DNA from: CALRQJ02 sp943370285
GTDB lineage: Bacteria; Bacteroidota; Bacteroidia; Chitinophagales; Chitinophagaceae
Reading direction: 5' to 3'
Length of the DNA: 64,000 nucleotides
Assembly (NCBI GenBank): GCA_943370285.1
Contig: CALRQJ020000008.1
Coordinates: 1-64,000, forward strand
Shown here one piece after another: positions 17,028 through 24,700 of this stretch. Numbering within the stretch: position 1 is the stretch's first letter; each line of letters begins with the position of its first letter. The notes beneath the pieces are model-generated. The model saw nothing but the letters and a program-made list of their open reading frames with translations. It had not been told where the DNA came from and did no database searches. The position numbers were made by a program, and so were the translations under genes.

Positions 17028-19604
17028 ATGTCGTCATCAGGAAACCTGCAACAATTTAGAAATGAAGTAGGAATTAAATTTCAATTGTATAACAGCTTAT
17101 TTACTTCGCTGCCTTTTCATCGTATTGAAAAGACGGGTATATTATTATCACTATTGCAAAACAATTGCGAAGAGGGTTTCAAGAAAAAACAAAGTCCGGT
17201 TCAAATTATCGAAGATTTTTTTGCTCGTCATACCAGTTATACAACTGCACAGGAAAAGACAGATTTGTTATTTCGATTTGTGCAATACGTAGAACGCCAA
17301 GTTGTTTTGTTTGATGCTTTAGAAGATGCAGCTTTCAAGCAAGTGAATGATATGGCCGGGGTTGGTTCTTTAAAACATTTAGAATCTGAAATATTACAAG
17401 AACAAAAGCAAGATGCTTTAGCCGAAAAGCTAAAAGATTTTTCTGTTCGGTTGGTATTAACGGCTCACCCAACGCAATTTTATCCGGGTACAGTGTTGGG
17501 TATAATTAATGATTTATCAAAATCCCTGTCAGAAGATAATGCTGCACAAGTAAATATGTATTTGCAGCAATTGGGTAAAACACCTTTTTTCAAAAAGCAA
17601 AAACCTACTCCTTACGATGAAGCCATTAGTTTGGTATGGTATTTAGAAAATGTATTTTATCCTGCCGCAGGCAGAATTACAGGCTTTATGAAAAGCCGTT
17701 TTCCGGATGCGATGAATGCAGATAATCCGATTTTGAAAATGGGATTTTGGCCTGGCGGAGATAGAGATGGAAATCCATTTGTGACAACCGGCATAACACT
17801 AAAAGTTGCAGAAGCGTTACGGGGCAGCATTATCAAATGTTATTATCTCGATGTTCGAAAATTGAGAAGGAGATTGACATTTAGTGGAGTGGATACGGTA
17901 TTGACTGACTTAGAACAACAATTGTACAATAACCTATTTGTCCCGGGTCAACGTACAAACATTACGAAAGCTGATATCCTAAAACAATTACATCAAATCA
18001 AAGAAACTATCATATATCAACACAATGGTTTATTCCTTTCCTTGGTAGAAAATTTGATTAATAAAGTAGAACTCTTTGGCTTGCATTTTGCCTCGTTAGA
18101 TGTACGTCAAGATAGTAGTGTTCATTCGCAACTTTTTGAAGCATTAGCTGCTGCAAATGAAGTTATTCCTACGGCATACACTACCATGAATGATGCAGAT
18201 AAATTGACACTCTTGGGAAATATAAATGACATTGCCGATGTGATGGTGTTGAGTAACGAAGTGCATAAAGACACCTTTAAAGTTGTATCAGACATTAAAA
18301 TTATTCAACAATACAACGGAGAAGCTGGACTTAATCGATACATCATCAGCCAATGTAATAGTGCGGTAAATGCCATGGAAGTACTGGCTTTATTTTCATT
18401 GGCCGGTTGGAAAAAAGAAGTGATCAATGTTGATATAGTGCCCTTGTTTGAAACAATCGAAGATTTACAACATGCCGCAGCTGTAATGGAAACTTTGTAT
18501 ACGCATCCTGTATATAAAGAGCATTTGCAAAGAAGGAAAAATCGACAAACAATTATGTTAGGTTTTTCTGACGGAACAAAAGATGGCGGCTATCTAATGG
18601 CCAATTGGGGTATTTATAAAGCCAAAGAAGAACTGTCTATGATTTCGCGACAATATAATGTGGATGTTGTTTTTTTTGATGGCAGGGGCGGACCACCAGC
18701 AAGAGGTGGTGGCAAAACGCATAAATTTTATGCCTCGTTAGGAAAGAATATTGCGAATAAAGAAATTCAATTGACAGTACAAGGACAAACAGTTAGTTCA
18801 AATTTTGGAACTATAGATGCGGCTCAATTTAATATGGAGCAACTGTTACATGCTGGAATTTCTAACGATGTTTTTATTAGCAATAAGTCGAAAACATTGA
18901 CTGAAGCAGAAGAACAATTAATGCAACAGCTTTCGGTAGAAAGTTTTAAAACATACAGTGCTTTAAAAGAGCATCCCTATTTTATTGAATATTTAGGCCA
19001 TGCAAGCCCACTGCGGTTTTATGCAGAAACAAATATTGGGTCGAGACCAGCAAAGCGTGGAGCAGCAGGAAGATTGAGTTTGAAAGATTTGAGGGCTATC
19101 CCTTTTGTTGGGGCATGGAGTCAGTTGAAGCAAAATGTAACAGGGTATTACGGTGTGGGTTCTGCCTTAAAAGCATTAGACCAACAAGGTAAGTTTGATG
19201 CATTGAAAGAATTGTATAAAAATTCGTTGTTCTTTAAAACATTGATGGATAACTGTGAAATGGCGATGATGAAATGCTATTTTCCTTTAACGGCTTTTTT
19301 ATCCGAACATCCAAAGTATGGCGAAATTTGGTACGATATTTTTAATGAGTACGAATTAACCAAAAAGTACATTTTCCTCTTATCCGGTAAACATGAGTTA
19401 ATGGCTGATTATCCGGTAGAGCAATTATCTATTAACATGAGAGAAAAAATTGTGTTACCGTTGTTGACTATACAACAATACGCCATCACTAAAGTGAGAG
19501 AAATAGAAGAGCAAATCATTGATACACCATTAAAATCGGCGTACGAAAAATTAGTAATGCGTTGTTCTTTTGGTATCATTAATGCCGGAAGAAACTCTGC
19601 TTAG
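17028..19604 (+). CDS. ppc: Phosphoenolpyruvate carboxylase
   Basis: Adds bicarbonate to PEP to give oxaloacetate, refilling the TCA cycle. 858 residues, at the short end of the family. Visible catalytic blocks: LTAHPTQ (His about 146), FWPGGDRDGNPFVT near 240, LGFSDGTKDGGYLMANW near 520, and the glycine-rich FFDGRGGPPARGGG near 550. QGQTVSSNFG and the allosteric-type C-terminal half are also present. The C-terminus reads NAGRNSA rather than the highly conserved RNTG of most PEPCs, see findings. The last 4 bases overlap the convergent DUF6691 gene, with no terminator between them. Confidence 0.95.
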   Translation: MSSSGNLQQFRNEVGIKFQLYNSLFTSLPFHRIEKTGILLSLLQNNCEEGFKKKQSPVQIIEDFFARHTSYTTAQEKTDLLFRFVQYVERQVVLFDALEDAAFKQVNDMAGVGSLKHLESEILQEQKQDALAEKLKDFSVRLVLTAHPTQFYPGTVLGIINDLSKSLSEDNAAQVNMYLQQLGKTPFFKKQKPTPYDEAISLVWYLENVFYPAAGRITGFMKSRFPDAMNADNPILKMGFWPGGDRDGNPFVTTGITLKVAEALRGSIIKCYYLDVRKLRRRLTFSGVDTVLTDLEQQLYNNLFVPGQRTNITKADILKQLHQIKETIIYQHNGLFLSLVENLINKVELFGLHFASLDVRQDSSVHSQLFEALAAANEVIPTAYTTMNDADKLTLLGNINDIADVMVLSNEVHKDTFKVVSDIKIIQQYNGEAGLNRYIISQCNSAVNAMEVLALFSLAGWKKEVINVDIVPLFETIEDLQHAAAVMETLYTHPVYKEHLQRRKNRQTIMLGFSDGTKDGGYLMANWGIYKAKEELSMISRQYNVDVVFFDGRGGPPARGGGKTHKFYASLGKNIANKEIQLTVQGQTVSSNFGTIDAAQFNMEQLLHAGISNDVFISNKSKTLTEAEEQLMQQLSVESFKTYSALKEHPYFIEYLGHASPLRFYAETNIGSRPAKRGAAGRLSLKDLRAIPFVGAWSQLKQNVTGYYGVGSALKALDQQGKFDALKELYKNSLFFKTLMDNCEMAMMKCYFPLTAFLSEHPKYGEIWYDIFNEYELTKKYIFLLSGKHELMADYPVEQLSINMREKIVLPLLTIQQYAITKVREIEEQIIDTPLKSAYEKLVMRCSFGIINAGRNSA

Positions 19605-20107
19605 TGGGGCAATTTTTCTCTTACTAAGCCGTATACCCAAGTGCCAGCAATAGCACTGAGTAAAGTGATGGCAACAACAGTTGTTCCGGAGCCGATTTGT
19701 GCAAACAAAGGACCGGGGCAAGCACCTGTTACCGCCCAACCTAAACCAAATAATAAACCACCAAAAATTTGGCCTTTGTTAAATGGTTTGTGTGGTAATT
19801 CTATTGTTTCGCCATGTATGGTTTTGATATTAAATTTCTTAATCAGCCAAATAGAAATAGCACCCACAACAACTGCCGAGCCGATAACGCCGAACATGTG
19901 AAAACTTTGAAAACGAAACATTTCTTGTATTCTGAACCAAGAAATAATTTCTGCTTTTACAAAGACGATTCCAAATAAAATACCCATTACAAGAAATTTG
20001 ATATTGGCATACCAAGGCAAGTGCAAATCTGCCTCGCTGTTAACACAAACAGCATCTAAAGAACGTACTTCAAAATCGGTATTATTATCTATGATAGGTG
20101 TTGACAT
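19601..20107 (-). CDS. DUF6691 / YeeE-YedE C-terminal-half-like membrane protein
   Basis: The ATG at 20107 gives 168 residues; the frame runs back to a TTG at 20131. After a hydrophilic N-terminal 35 residues there are about four membrane segments. The conserved signature GWAVTGACPGPLFAQIGSG includes the cysteine found in YeeE/YedE thiosulfate carriers. Together with the next gene it looks like a YeeE-type carrier split in two halves. Last gene of the sulfur cluster. Probable role: movement of a sulfur species such as thiosulfate across the inner membrane (inference from family and neighbours). Confidence 0.82.
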   Translation of the reverse strand: MSTPIIDNNTDFEVRSLDAVCVNSEADLHLPWYANIKFLVMGILFGIVFVKAEIISWFRIQEMFRFQSFHMFGVIGSAVVVGAISIWLIKKFNIKTIHGETIELPHKPFNKGQIFGGLLFGLGWAVTGACPGPLFAQIGSGTTVVAITLLSAIAGTWVYGLVREKLPH

Positions 20108-20134
20108 AATATTAGTTTGTTGTTTAATCAATAG

Positions 20135-20704
20135 TTACAATTGCATAATGTAAGGCAATAAAAAATTGGCCATTACAATTCCGCCAATCATAAAGCAAAT
20201 TGTAGCTACTAAAGATGGCCATTGTAAATTACTTAAACCAGTTATGGAGTGCCCTGAAGTGCAGCCGCCGGCGTAGCGGGTACCAAAGCCAACAATAAAT
20301 CCCCCGACAATAGTGAGTAATAATCCACGAAGGCTAAATACTTCAGTCCAGTTAAAAATTTGAGCTGGCATTAAGTTGTTGAAATCAGTAATGCCATATC
20401 CGGCGAGTTCTTGTGCTAGTTTTGGATTGATGTTTACGGGTTCAGGATTTGCTAGTAACGATGCAGCAATCCATCCGCCAATAAATACACCAAATACAAA
20501 AAATAGATTCCACGCTTCTCTTTTCCAGTTGTATTGAAAGAAAGGAATATTTGCAGGAAGACATGCTGCGCAGATATGTCGCAGTGACGATGAAATGCCA
20601 AAGGTTTTATTACCGATAATCAGTAATGCAGGAACCGTTAAACCAATGAGCGGACCGGCAACATACCAAGGCCAAGGCTGACTCAACCATTCTAATATTT
20701 GCAT
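20135..20704 (-). CDS. YeeE/YedE family membrane protein, N-half
   Basis: 189 residues with about four to five membrane segments. The family signature GFGTRYAGGCTSGHSITGLSNLQ contains the conserved GGCTSGH, whose cysteine coordinates thiosulfate in the studied YeeE carrier. A second Cys pair (ICAACLP) lies near residue 43-46. Its stop is 27 bp before the DUF6691 start, so the two are almost certainly co-expressed and probably form one carrier. A 7-bp hairpin sits directly ahead of the start. Confidence 0.87.
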   Translation of the reverse strand: MQILEWLSQPWPWYVAGPLIGLTVPALLIIGNKTFGISSSLRHICAACLPANIPFFQYNWKREAWNLFFVFGVFIGGWIAASLLANPEPVNINPKLAQELAGYGITDFNNLMPAQIFNWTEVFSLRGLLLTIVGGFIVGFGTRYAGGCTSGHSITGLSNLQWPSLVATICFMIGGIVMANFLLPYIMQL

Positions 20705-20706
20705 AG

Positions 20707-20730
20707 TGCAGTATTTTTAATCGTACTGCA
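20707..20730 (-). repeat. Hairpin ahead of the YeeE start
   Basis: TGCAGTA (20707-20713) and TACTGCA (20724-20730) form a 7-bp stem with 10-base loop, 3 bp from the YeeE ATG. It may be a transcript-processing or translation-control element; no T run follows on the minus strand. Confidence 0.4.
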
Positions 20731-20749
20731 ATAATACAAACTTACCAGT

Positions 20750-20956
20750 CTATTGTTTTGTTTTTGCCGGAATAAACAATCCCGATGCAATAGCCCCCAT
20801 TAAACTAAAGTATAACGTACTGTTGATGGGTTTTGATGTTATGGCACAAGTGCCACTTTCGCAACCAATAAATTTCCAATATAAGAAACCACCAATTGCT
20901 CCTAGTGCTGCACCTATGGTGTAAACGATAATTTTATGTTGAAGTAGTTGTTTCAT
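20750..20956 (-). CDS. DUF6132 small membrane protein
   Basis: 68 residues from the ATG at 20956, which shares its A with the TAA stop of the upstream CstB-like gene (TAATG), so translation is coupled. Two hydrophobic segments (about 8-25 and 46-62) flank a loop with FIGCESGTCAITSKP. The C(x4)C pair and Thr/Ser-rich loop are the family hallmark. DUF6132 proteins are often found beside rhodanese and YeeE genes; function unknown. A longer frame from 20977 would lie inside the previous gene and is not needed. Confidence 0.8.
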   Translation of the reverse strand: MKQLLQHKIIVYTIGAALGAIGGFLYWKFIGCESGTCAITSKPINSTLYFSLMGAIASGLFIPAKTKQ

Positions 20957-22377
20957 TATAACAAAGTTGTAGGGCATACATAATCACTCACTTTAAACAA
21001 ACCGCTTTCTTTGATTGCTTTAAAACCACCGGCTACATTAATCAAATTTTCATAGCCTCTAGCTTTTAGGATCGAAATAAATATAACAGAACGATAACCA
21101 CCTGCACAGTGTACAAAATACGTTTTGTTGGAATTGATTTTTTGCATGCTTTCGTTCACATAATCAAGACAAGCATTCTCGGCATCTAATACATGTTCGC
21201 TATTGTATTCGCTGTTTTTGCGAACATCTAAAACAACACTGTTGTCAACCGTCTCTAAAGCAGAGGGAAGTTGGTCTACTGTAATTGATTCTATCGTATC
21301 CATTTCTTTACCTGCATTTTTCCATGCTTCAAACCCTCCTTCTAAATAACCAATGGCATTGTCAAATCCTACACGGGCTAAACGGGTTACCACCTCTTCT
21401 TCTCTGCCTTTATCTGCTACAATTAAAATCTCTTGTTTGATGTCAGGAATTAAAGCACCTGCCCATGGAGCAAAGTTACCATCAACTCCTATGAAAATGG
21501 AGTTAGGAATAAATCCTTGAACGAAAGTTGTTTCTTTTCTAGTATCTAAAATCAATGCTCCGGTTTCGTTGGCAGCAGCTTCAAAAGCTTCTACCGATAA
21601 AGCTTGTGTGCCTCTTTGTAGTACGGTTTCAATATTATCGTATCCATTAATATTAAGTAACACATTGGCAGGAAAGTAAGCAGGTGGTGCTGTTAATCCT
21701 GTTAGCACTTCTTGTACAAATTCTGCTCTTGTCATATCGGCTCTTAAAGCATAGTTTGTTGCTTTTTGATGGCCTAATGTATCTGTGGTTTCTTTACTCA
21801 TATTCTTGCCACAAGCACTGCCGGCACCATGTGCAGGATATACAATGATATCATCTGCCAAAGGCATAATTTTATTACGCAAAGAATCGAATAAATAGTT
21901 GGCTAATTTTTCTTGTGTTAATTCAGCAACAACTTTTTGTGCTAAGTCGGGTCTGCCAACATCACCAATAAATAAAGTGTCGCCGGAAAATAATCCGGTT
22001 GGTTTTCCATGTTCATCTTTTAGTAGATAACATGTAGATTCCATGGTATGACCGGGAGTATGCAATACTTCAATGGTAATCTTTCCTAACTTAAATATTT
22101 CGCCATCTGTTGCAATATGTGCATCAAAAGCAGGTTTGGCTGTAGGGCCATAAACGATGGTTGCACCGGTTGCTTTTGCTAAGTCAATGTGACCCGAAAC
22201 GAAATCGGCATGAAAATGCGTTTCTAATACATATTTAATAGTAGCATTGTTTTTAGCCGCTTTTTGAATATAAGGTTGTACTTCTCTCAACGGATCTATA
22301 ATGGCAACTTCACCTTCACTTTCAATATAGTAAGCACCTTGTGCTAAACAGCCTGTATAAATTTGTTCGATAGTCAT
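20956..22377 (-). CDS. CstB-like persulfide dioxygenase - pseudorhodanese - rhodanese fusion
   Basis: 473 residues from the ATG at 22377. An N-terminal metallo-beta-lactamase fold (about 1-250) has THFHADFVSGH (H54, H56, D58), LHTPGHTMES, FSGDTLFIGDVGRPD and YPAHGAGSACG, the pattern of ETHE1/Blh persulfide dioxygenases. Two rhodanese domains follow. The first (about 260-355) has VADKGREEE where the active-site Cys loop should be, so it is inactive. The second (about 370-470) keeps the catalytic Cys in VHCAGGYRS. This order is that of Staphylococcus CstB, which turns low-molecular-weight thiol persulfide into thiosulfate. Coupled to DUF6132 by TAATG; own promoter with FNR-like box at 22396-22440. 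Confidence 0.88.
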   Translation of the reverse strand: MTIEQIYTGCLAQGAYYIESEGEVAIIDPLREVQPYIQKAAKNNATIKYVLETHFHADFVSGHIDLAKATGATIVYGPTAKPAFDAHIATDGEIFKLGKITIEVLHTPGHTMESTCYLLKDEHGKPTGLFSGDTLFIGDVGRPDLAQKVVAELTQEKLANYLFDSLRNKIMPLADDIIVYPAHGAGSACGKNMSKETTDTLGHQKATNYALRADMTRAEFVQEVLTGLTAPPAYFPANVLLNINGYDNIETVLQRGTQALSVEAFEAAANETGALILDTRKETTFVQGFIPNSIFIGVDGNFAPWAGALIPDIKQEILIVADKGREEEVVTRLARVGFDNAIGYLEGGFEAWKNAGKEMDTIESITVDQLPSALETVDNSVVLDVRKNSEYNSEHVLDAENACLDYVNESMQKINSNKTYFVHCAGGYRSVIFISILKARGYENLINVAGGFKAIKESGLFKVSDYVCPTTLL

Positions 22378-22395
22378 ACAATTATTTTTATAATG

Positions 22396-22440
22396 CAAAG
22401 ATGCGATTAGGTGAATAGGTGTACAATGACTTTAGTCACA
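22396..22440 (-). promoter_or_regulatory. Promoter with CRP/FNR-like operator ahead of the CstB-like gene
   Basis: The box TGACTTTAGTCACA (22427-22440) contains the perfect palindrome TGACT-TT-AGTCA. Exactly 23 bp away is a -7 element reading CATCTTTG on the minus strand (22396-22403). If the -7 element is centred at -7, the palindrome is centred near -40, as for a class II activator. The same layout recurs before tauE. Confidence 0.65.
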
Positions 22441-22450
22441 TTCGTTTGTT

Positions 22451-23245
22451 TTAGAACAGCAACTCTTTAATGAGGATATACAATCCCATGACTAAAATAA
22501 ACCAACCAAATCCTTTTTTAAGCGTATTCCCATTAATTCTATTATTCAAGAATTGTCCTATCAATACACCAAGGATAGATAAGGCGGTAATAGGCAATAG
22601 TTGTTTCCAAACAATGGGATGATGGTTTAGCAATTCGGCTATAAAGCCGGATAATGTATTTAATGCAATAATGAATAAGGAAGTGCCTATAGCTTCTTTC
22701 ATTTCTAATTTAAAGGCAAATACTAAAACCGGAATAATCAGAAATCCGCCACCTGCGCCTAATAATCCGGTAAGAACACCTAAGATTATACCATTGAATA
22801 ATGCTTTTAAAAAGCCGATTTTTTTTTGCGGATATTTATTGATAGGGTCATGTTCGGATAACATTCTCCATGCTGCAAAAATGACCAACACTGCAAATAG
22901 CAGCATGGTGAGTAACGATTTCGTTACCACAAAATGTTCAATAGTAAAAATCACTTCGGGTATTGCCGGTACCAAAAAATGTCTTGTAAATATTACTGAA
23001 ATAATGGAAGAGATGCCAAAATAAATTGCAGCTAAAAAATTAATTTGATGTAGTCGGTAATTACGAACAGAGCCTACCAAACTGGTAGTGCCAACTATAA
23101 ATAGGGAATCAACAGTTGCCATGCTTGGTGCTACACCAAAGCAGTAAACTAATACTGGCAATGTAATTATAGAGCCTCCGCCACCAATGAGCCCCAAAGA
23201 AATGCCTATGACAACGGAGGCTATATAACCAATGATTTCCAACAT
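22451..23245 (-). CDS. Sulfite exporter TauE/SafE family protein
   Basis: 264 residues and about eight membrane segments in two repeats, each starting with the family glycine-rich motif: GLIGGGGSIITLPVL near residue 20 and GLLGAGGGFLIIPVL near 160. The family exports sulfite, sulfoacetate or other sulfur anions. In the staphylococcal cst locus a TauE accompanies CstB, and the same pairing is seen here. It has its own FNR-like box plus -7 element at 23254-23298 and is followed by 73 bp holding the next promoter. Confidence 0.88.
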   Translation of the reverse strand: MLEIIGYIASVVIGISLGLIGGGGSIITLPVLVYCFGVAPSMATVDSLFIVGTTSLVGSVRNYRLHQINFLAAIYFGISSIISVIFTRHFLVPAIPEVIFTIEHFVVTKSLLTMLLFAVLVIFAAWRMLSEHDPINKYPQKKIGFLKALFNGIILGVLTGLLGAGGGFLIIPVLVFAFKLEMKEAIGTSLFIIALNTLSGFIAELLNHHPIVWKQLLPITALSILGVLIGQFLNNRINGNTLKKGFGWFILVMGLYILIKELLF

Positions 23246-23253
23246 ATATTTTG

Positions 23254-23298
23254 CAAATATGACAACTCGAGGCTGCTCTTTTAGTGACTTTAGTTACA
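23254..23298 (-). promoter_or_regulatory. Promoter with CRP/FNR-like operator ahead of tauE
   Basis: TGACTTTAGTTACA (23285-23298) differs by one base from the box before the CstB-like gene. It is again 23 bp from a minus-strand CATATTTG -7 element (23254-23261). The box overlaps the stop codon of the preceding gene. Confidence 0.62.
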
Positions 23299-23932
23299 AA
23301 CGACATAAACCCACACGTTGGTGGATAAAACTACCAGTTGTAACAGCTTTCAACAAGCAATCTGCAATATCTCCTGCCGCAACTTCACCGGTGTCGGGTT
23401 GTGGCGGATAGTTGATATTGGTTCTGTAATTAACTGTAGCATCTTGATCTAAAATATTTGGCGGACAAACAAATGTCCAATCTTTACCCGAACTGATGAG
23501 TACATTATAAGCCGATAAATGTTCTAAACCCACCGGTCTATATTGCTCAGGGTACATAGGTAAATCTAGAATTTTAGTATCGGCACTTGCATTTAAAATA
23601 CCCATTCCGCCAACGGCGGCAATTCTTTTTACACCGGCTTTTTGCATTTGAGCATCAATGTTTTTCAAACCAAGGCTTCTAGTTTTATCTGTTCCATCAA
23701 AAGCACCCCCTAGACAAGAAATAACGGCATCGCAGCCTGTGACTGCTGCTAACACTTCGGCTTCGTCAAACACATATCCTTTAATTGCAATAAAATGGTC
23801 GTTTCTAATATCTTCATCAATCAAATGCTCAACGTTGCGGCCAAAAGCTTTAACGGTATGCCCTTGCATCAATGCTTGTGCTACTACTCTTTTGCCTACT
23901 TGTCCGGTAGCTCCAAATACAGCAATCACCAT
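23294..23932 (-). CDS. NAD(P)-binding (NmrA/BVR-B-like) protein
   Basis: The ATG at 23932 places the Rossmann signature at the very start (MVIAVFGATGQVGKRVV), typical for this atypical short-chain family; the frame extends 15 codons further without homology-like sequence. 212 residues. Further family features are GCDAVISCLGG near 75 and the C-terminal AGDIADCLLKAV. There is no canonical YxxxK dyad, so it may be a redox sensor, epimerase or flavin/biliverdin-type reductase. First gene of the run that leads into tauE; its link to sulfur metabolism is positional only. Confidence 0.8.
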   Translation of the reverse strand: MVIAVFGATGQVGKRVVAQALMQGHTVKAFGRNVEHLIDEDIRNDHFIAIKGYVFDEAEVLAAVTGCDAVISCLGGAFDGTDKTRSLGLKNIDAQMQKAGVKRIAAVGGMGILNASADTKILDLPMYPEQYRPVGLEHLSAYNVLISSGKDWTFVCPPNILDQDATVNYRTNINYPPQPDTGEVAAGDIADCLLKAVTTGSFIHQRVGLCRL

Positions 23933-24021
23933 GGTATAAAAATTTGACTTTGAAGATACATAACAAAGCAATGCCAAAGCCTATAAATGGCAGGTAAAAA
24001 AGTATGGAAAGAGTAATAAAC

Positions 24022-24357
24022 TTAGTTGAGCGATGCCTGTTCTGCTAATTCATCCATCGTAATCGCCATATGGCTTTCGTCATAGATGCAAACGCCATTT
24101 TTGATGAGTAATACTTGAGGCGATTCATGGTGCACCTGAAAAAAATCAGCCACTGCATTTGAAACTTGGCGATAGGCCAATAAATCGAGGTAATAAAAAT
24201 CTATACCATCGGGCACAGCCGATTTTTCTAATCTATTATAAGCCACCGTACTAATACTACAACGGGTGCTGTGTTTAAAGATGATTTGAGGCTTGGTATT
24301 AGAGTCAGTTTTTATCTGTGCTAACTGTTCTGTAGAAGTCAGTGATTTCCAGTTCAT
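24022..24357 (-). CDS. ytxJ: Bacillithiol system redox-active protein YtxJ
   Basis: 111 residues, thioredoxin-fold DUF2847 family. The family motif FKHSTRCSIS holds a single active-site cysteine (C33), followed by YYLDLLAYRQVSN and the SPQVLLIKNG cis-proline strand. The family is named for co-occurrence with bacillithiol synthesis and is thought to act as a monothiol bacilliredoxin. It lies 89 bp upstream of the NAD(P)-binding gene on the same strand. Bacillithiol persulfide is a known CstB substrate in Staphylococcus, so the neighbourhood is suggestive. Confidence 0.88.
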   Translation of the reverse strand: MNWKSLTSTEQLAQIKTDSNTKPQIIFKHSTRCSISTVAYNRLEKSAVPDGIDFYYLDLLAYRQVSNAVADFFQVHHESPQVLLIKNGVCIYDESHMAITMDELAEQASLN

Positions 24358-24388
24358 AACCGAAATAACAAAATGAAAGCGTTAAGAT

Positions 24389-24502
24389 TTATGCTCTGAA
24401 ATAACGAGGATTAGTAGTTGGACAACCACGGCGAGAAGCACAACTGCTAGCCAAAACAGCTACAAAAGCTACTAACATAATCAAGGCGAAAGTCTTTTTC
24501 AT
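24389..24502 (-). CDS. 37-residue lipoprotein
   Basis: From the ATG at 24502: a lysine start (MKK), hydrophobic helix (about 4-19) and lipobox LASSC at about residue 21, leaving a mature peptide of only 17 residues (CASRRGCPTTNPRYFRA). The frame extends to 24571 but the classical lipoprotein start is internal. A possible -33 TTG and CATTTG -7 lie upstream on the minus strand. Very small Cys-Arg-rich lipoproteins of this type recur in related genomes as far as I recall; function unknown. Confidence 0.65.
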   Translation of the reverse strand: MKKTFALIMLVAFVAVLASSCASRRGCPTTNPRYFRA

Positions 24503-24666
24503 AATCGTAAAATTAACAGCAATAACGGCAAATGCCGATATCTTCTTGCCTGCAAGATACAGTTTTAACAATTATTGTTGCTTTTGGCAAAAATTTTACA
24601 ACTTTTATAGCGGTAAAAAATGTTGATATGTGTATTGATTGGTTTCAGCTGCCCATGAAATATGCT

Positions 24667-24674
24667 TACTTTCG
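24667..24674 (+). promoter_or_regulatory. Putative -7 box TACTTTCG for the exonuclease gene
   Basis: Fits TAnnTTYG and lies just inside the longer frame (from 24662), 26 bp before the ATG at 24701. This supports the internal start. Confidence 0.5.
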
Positions 24675-24700
24675 CCCCATACCATTTTCAAACCCTCCAA

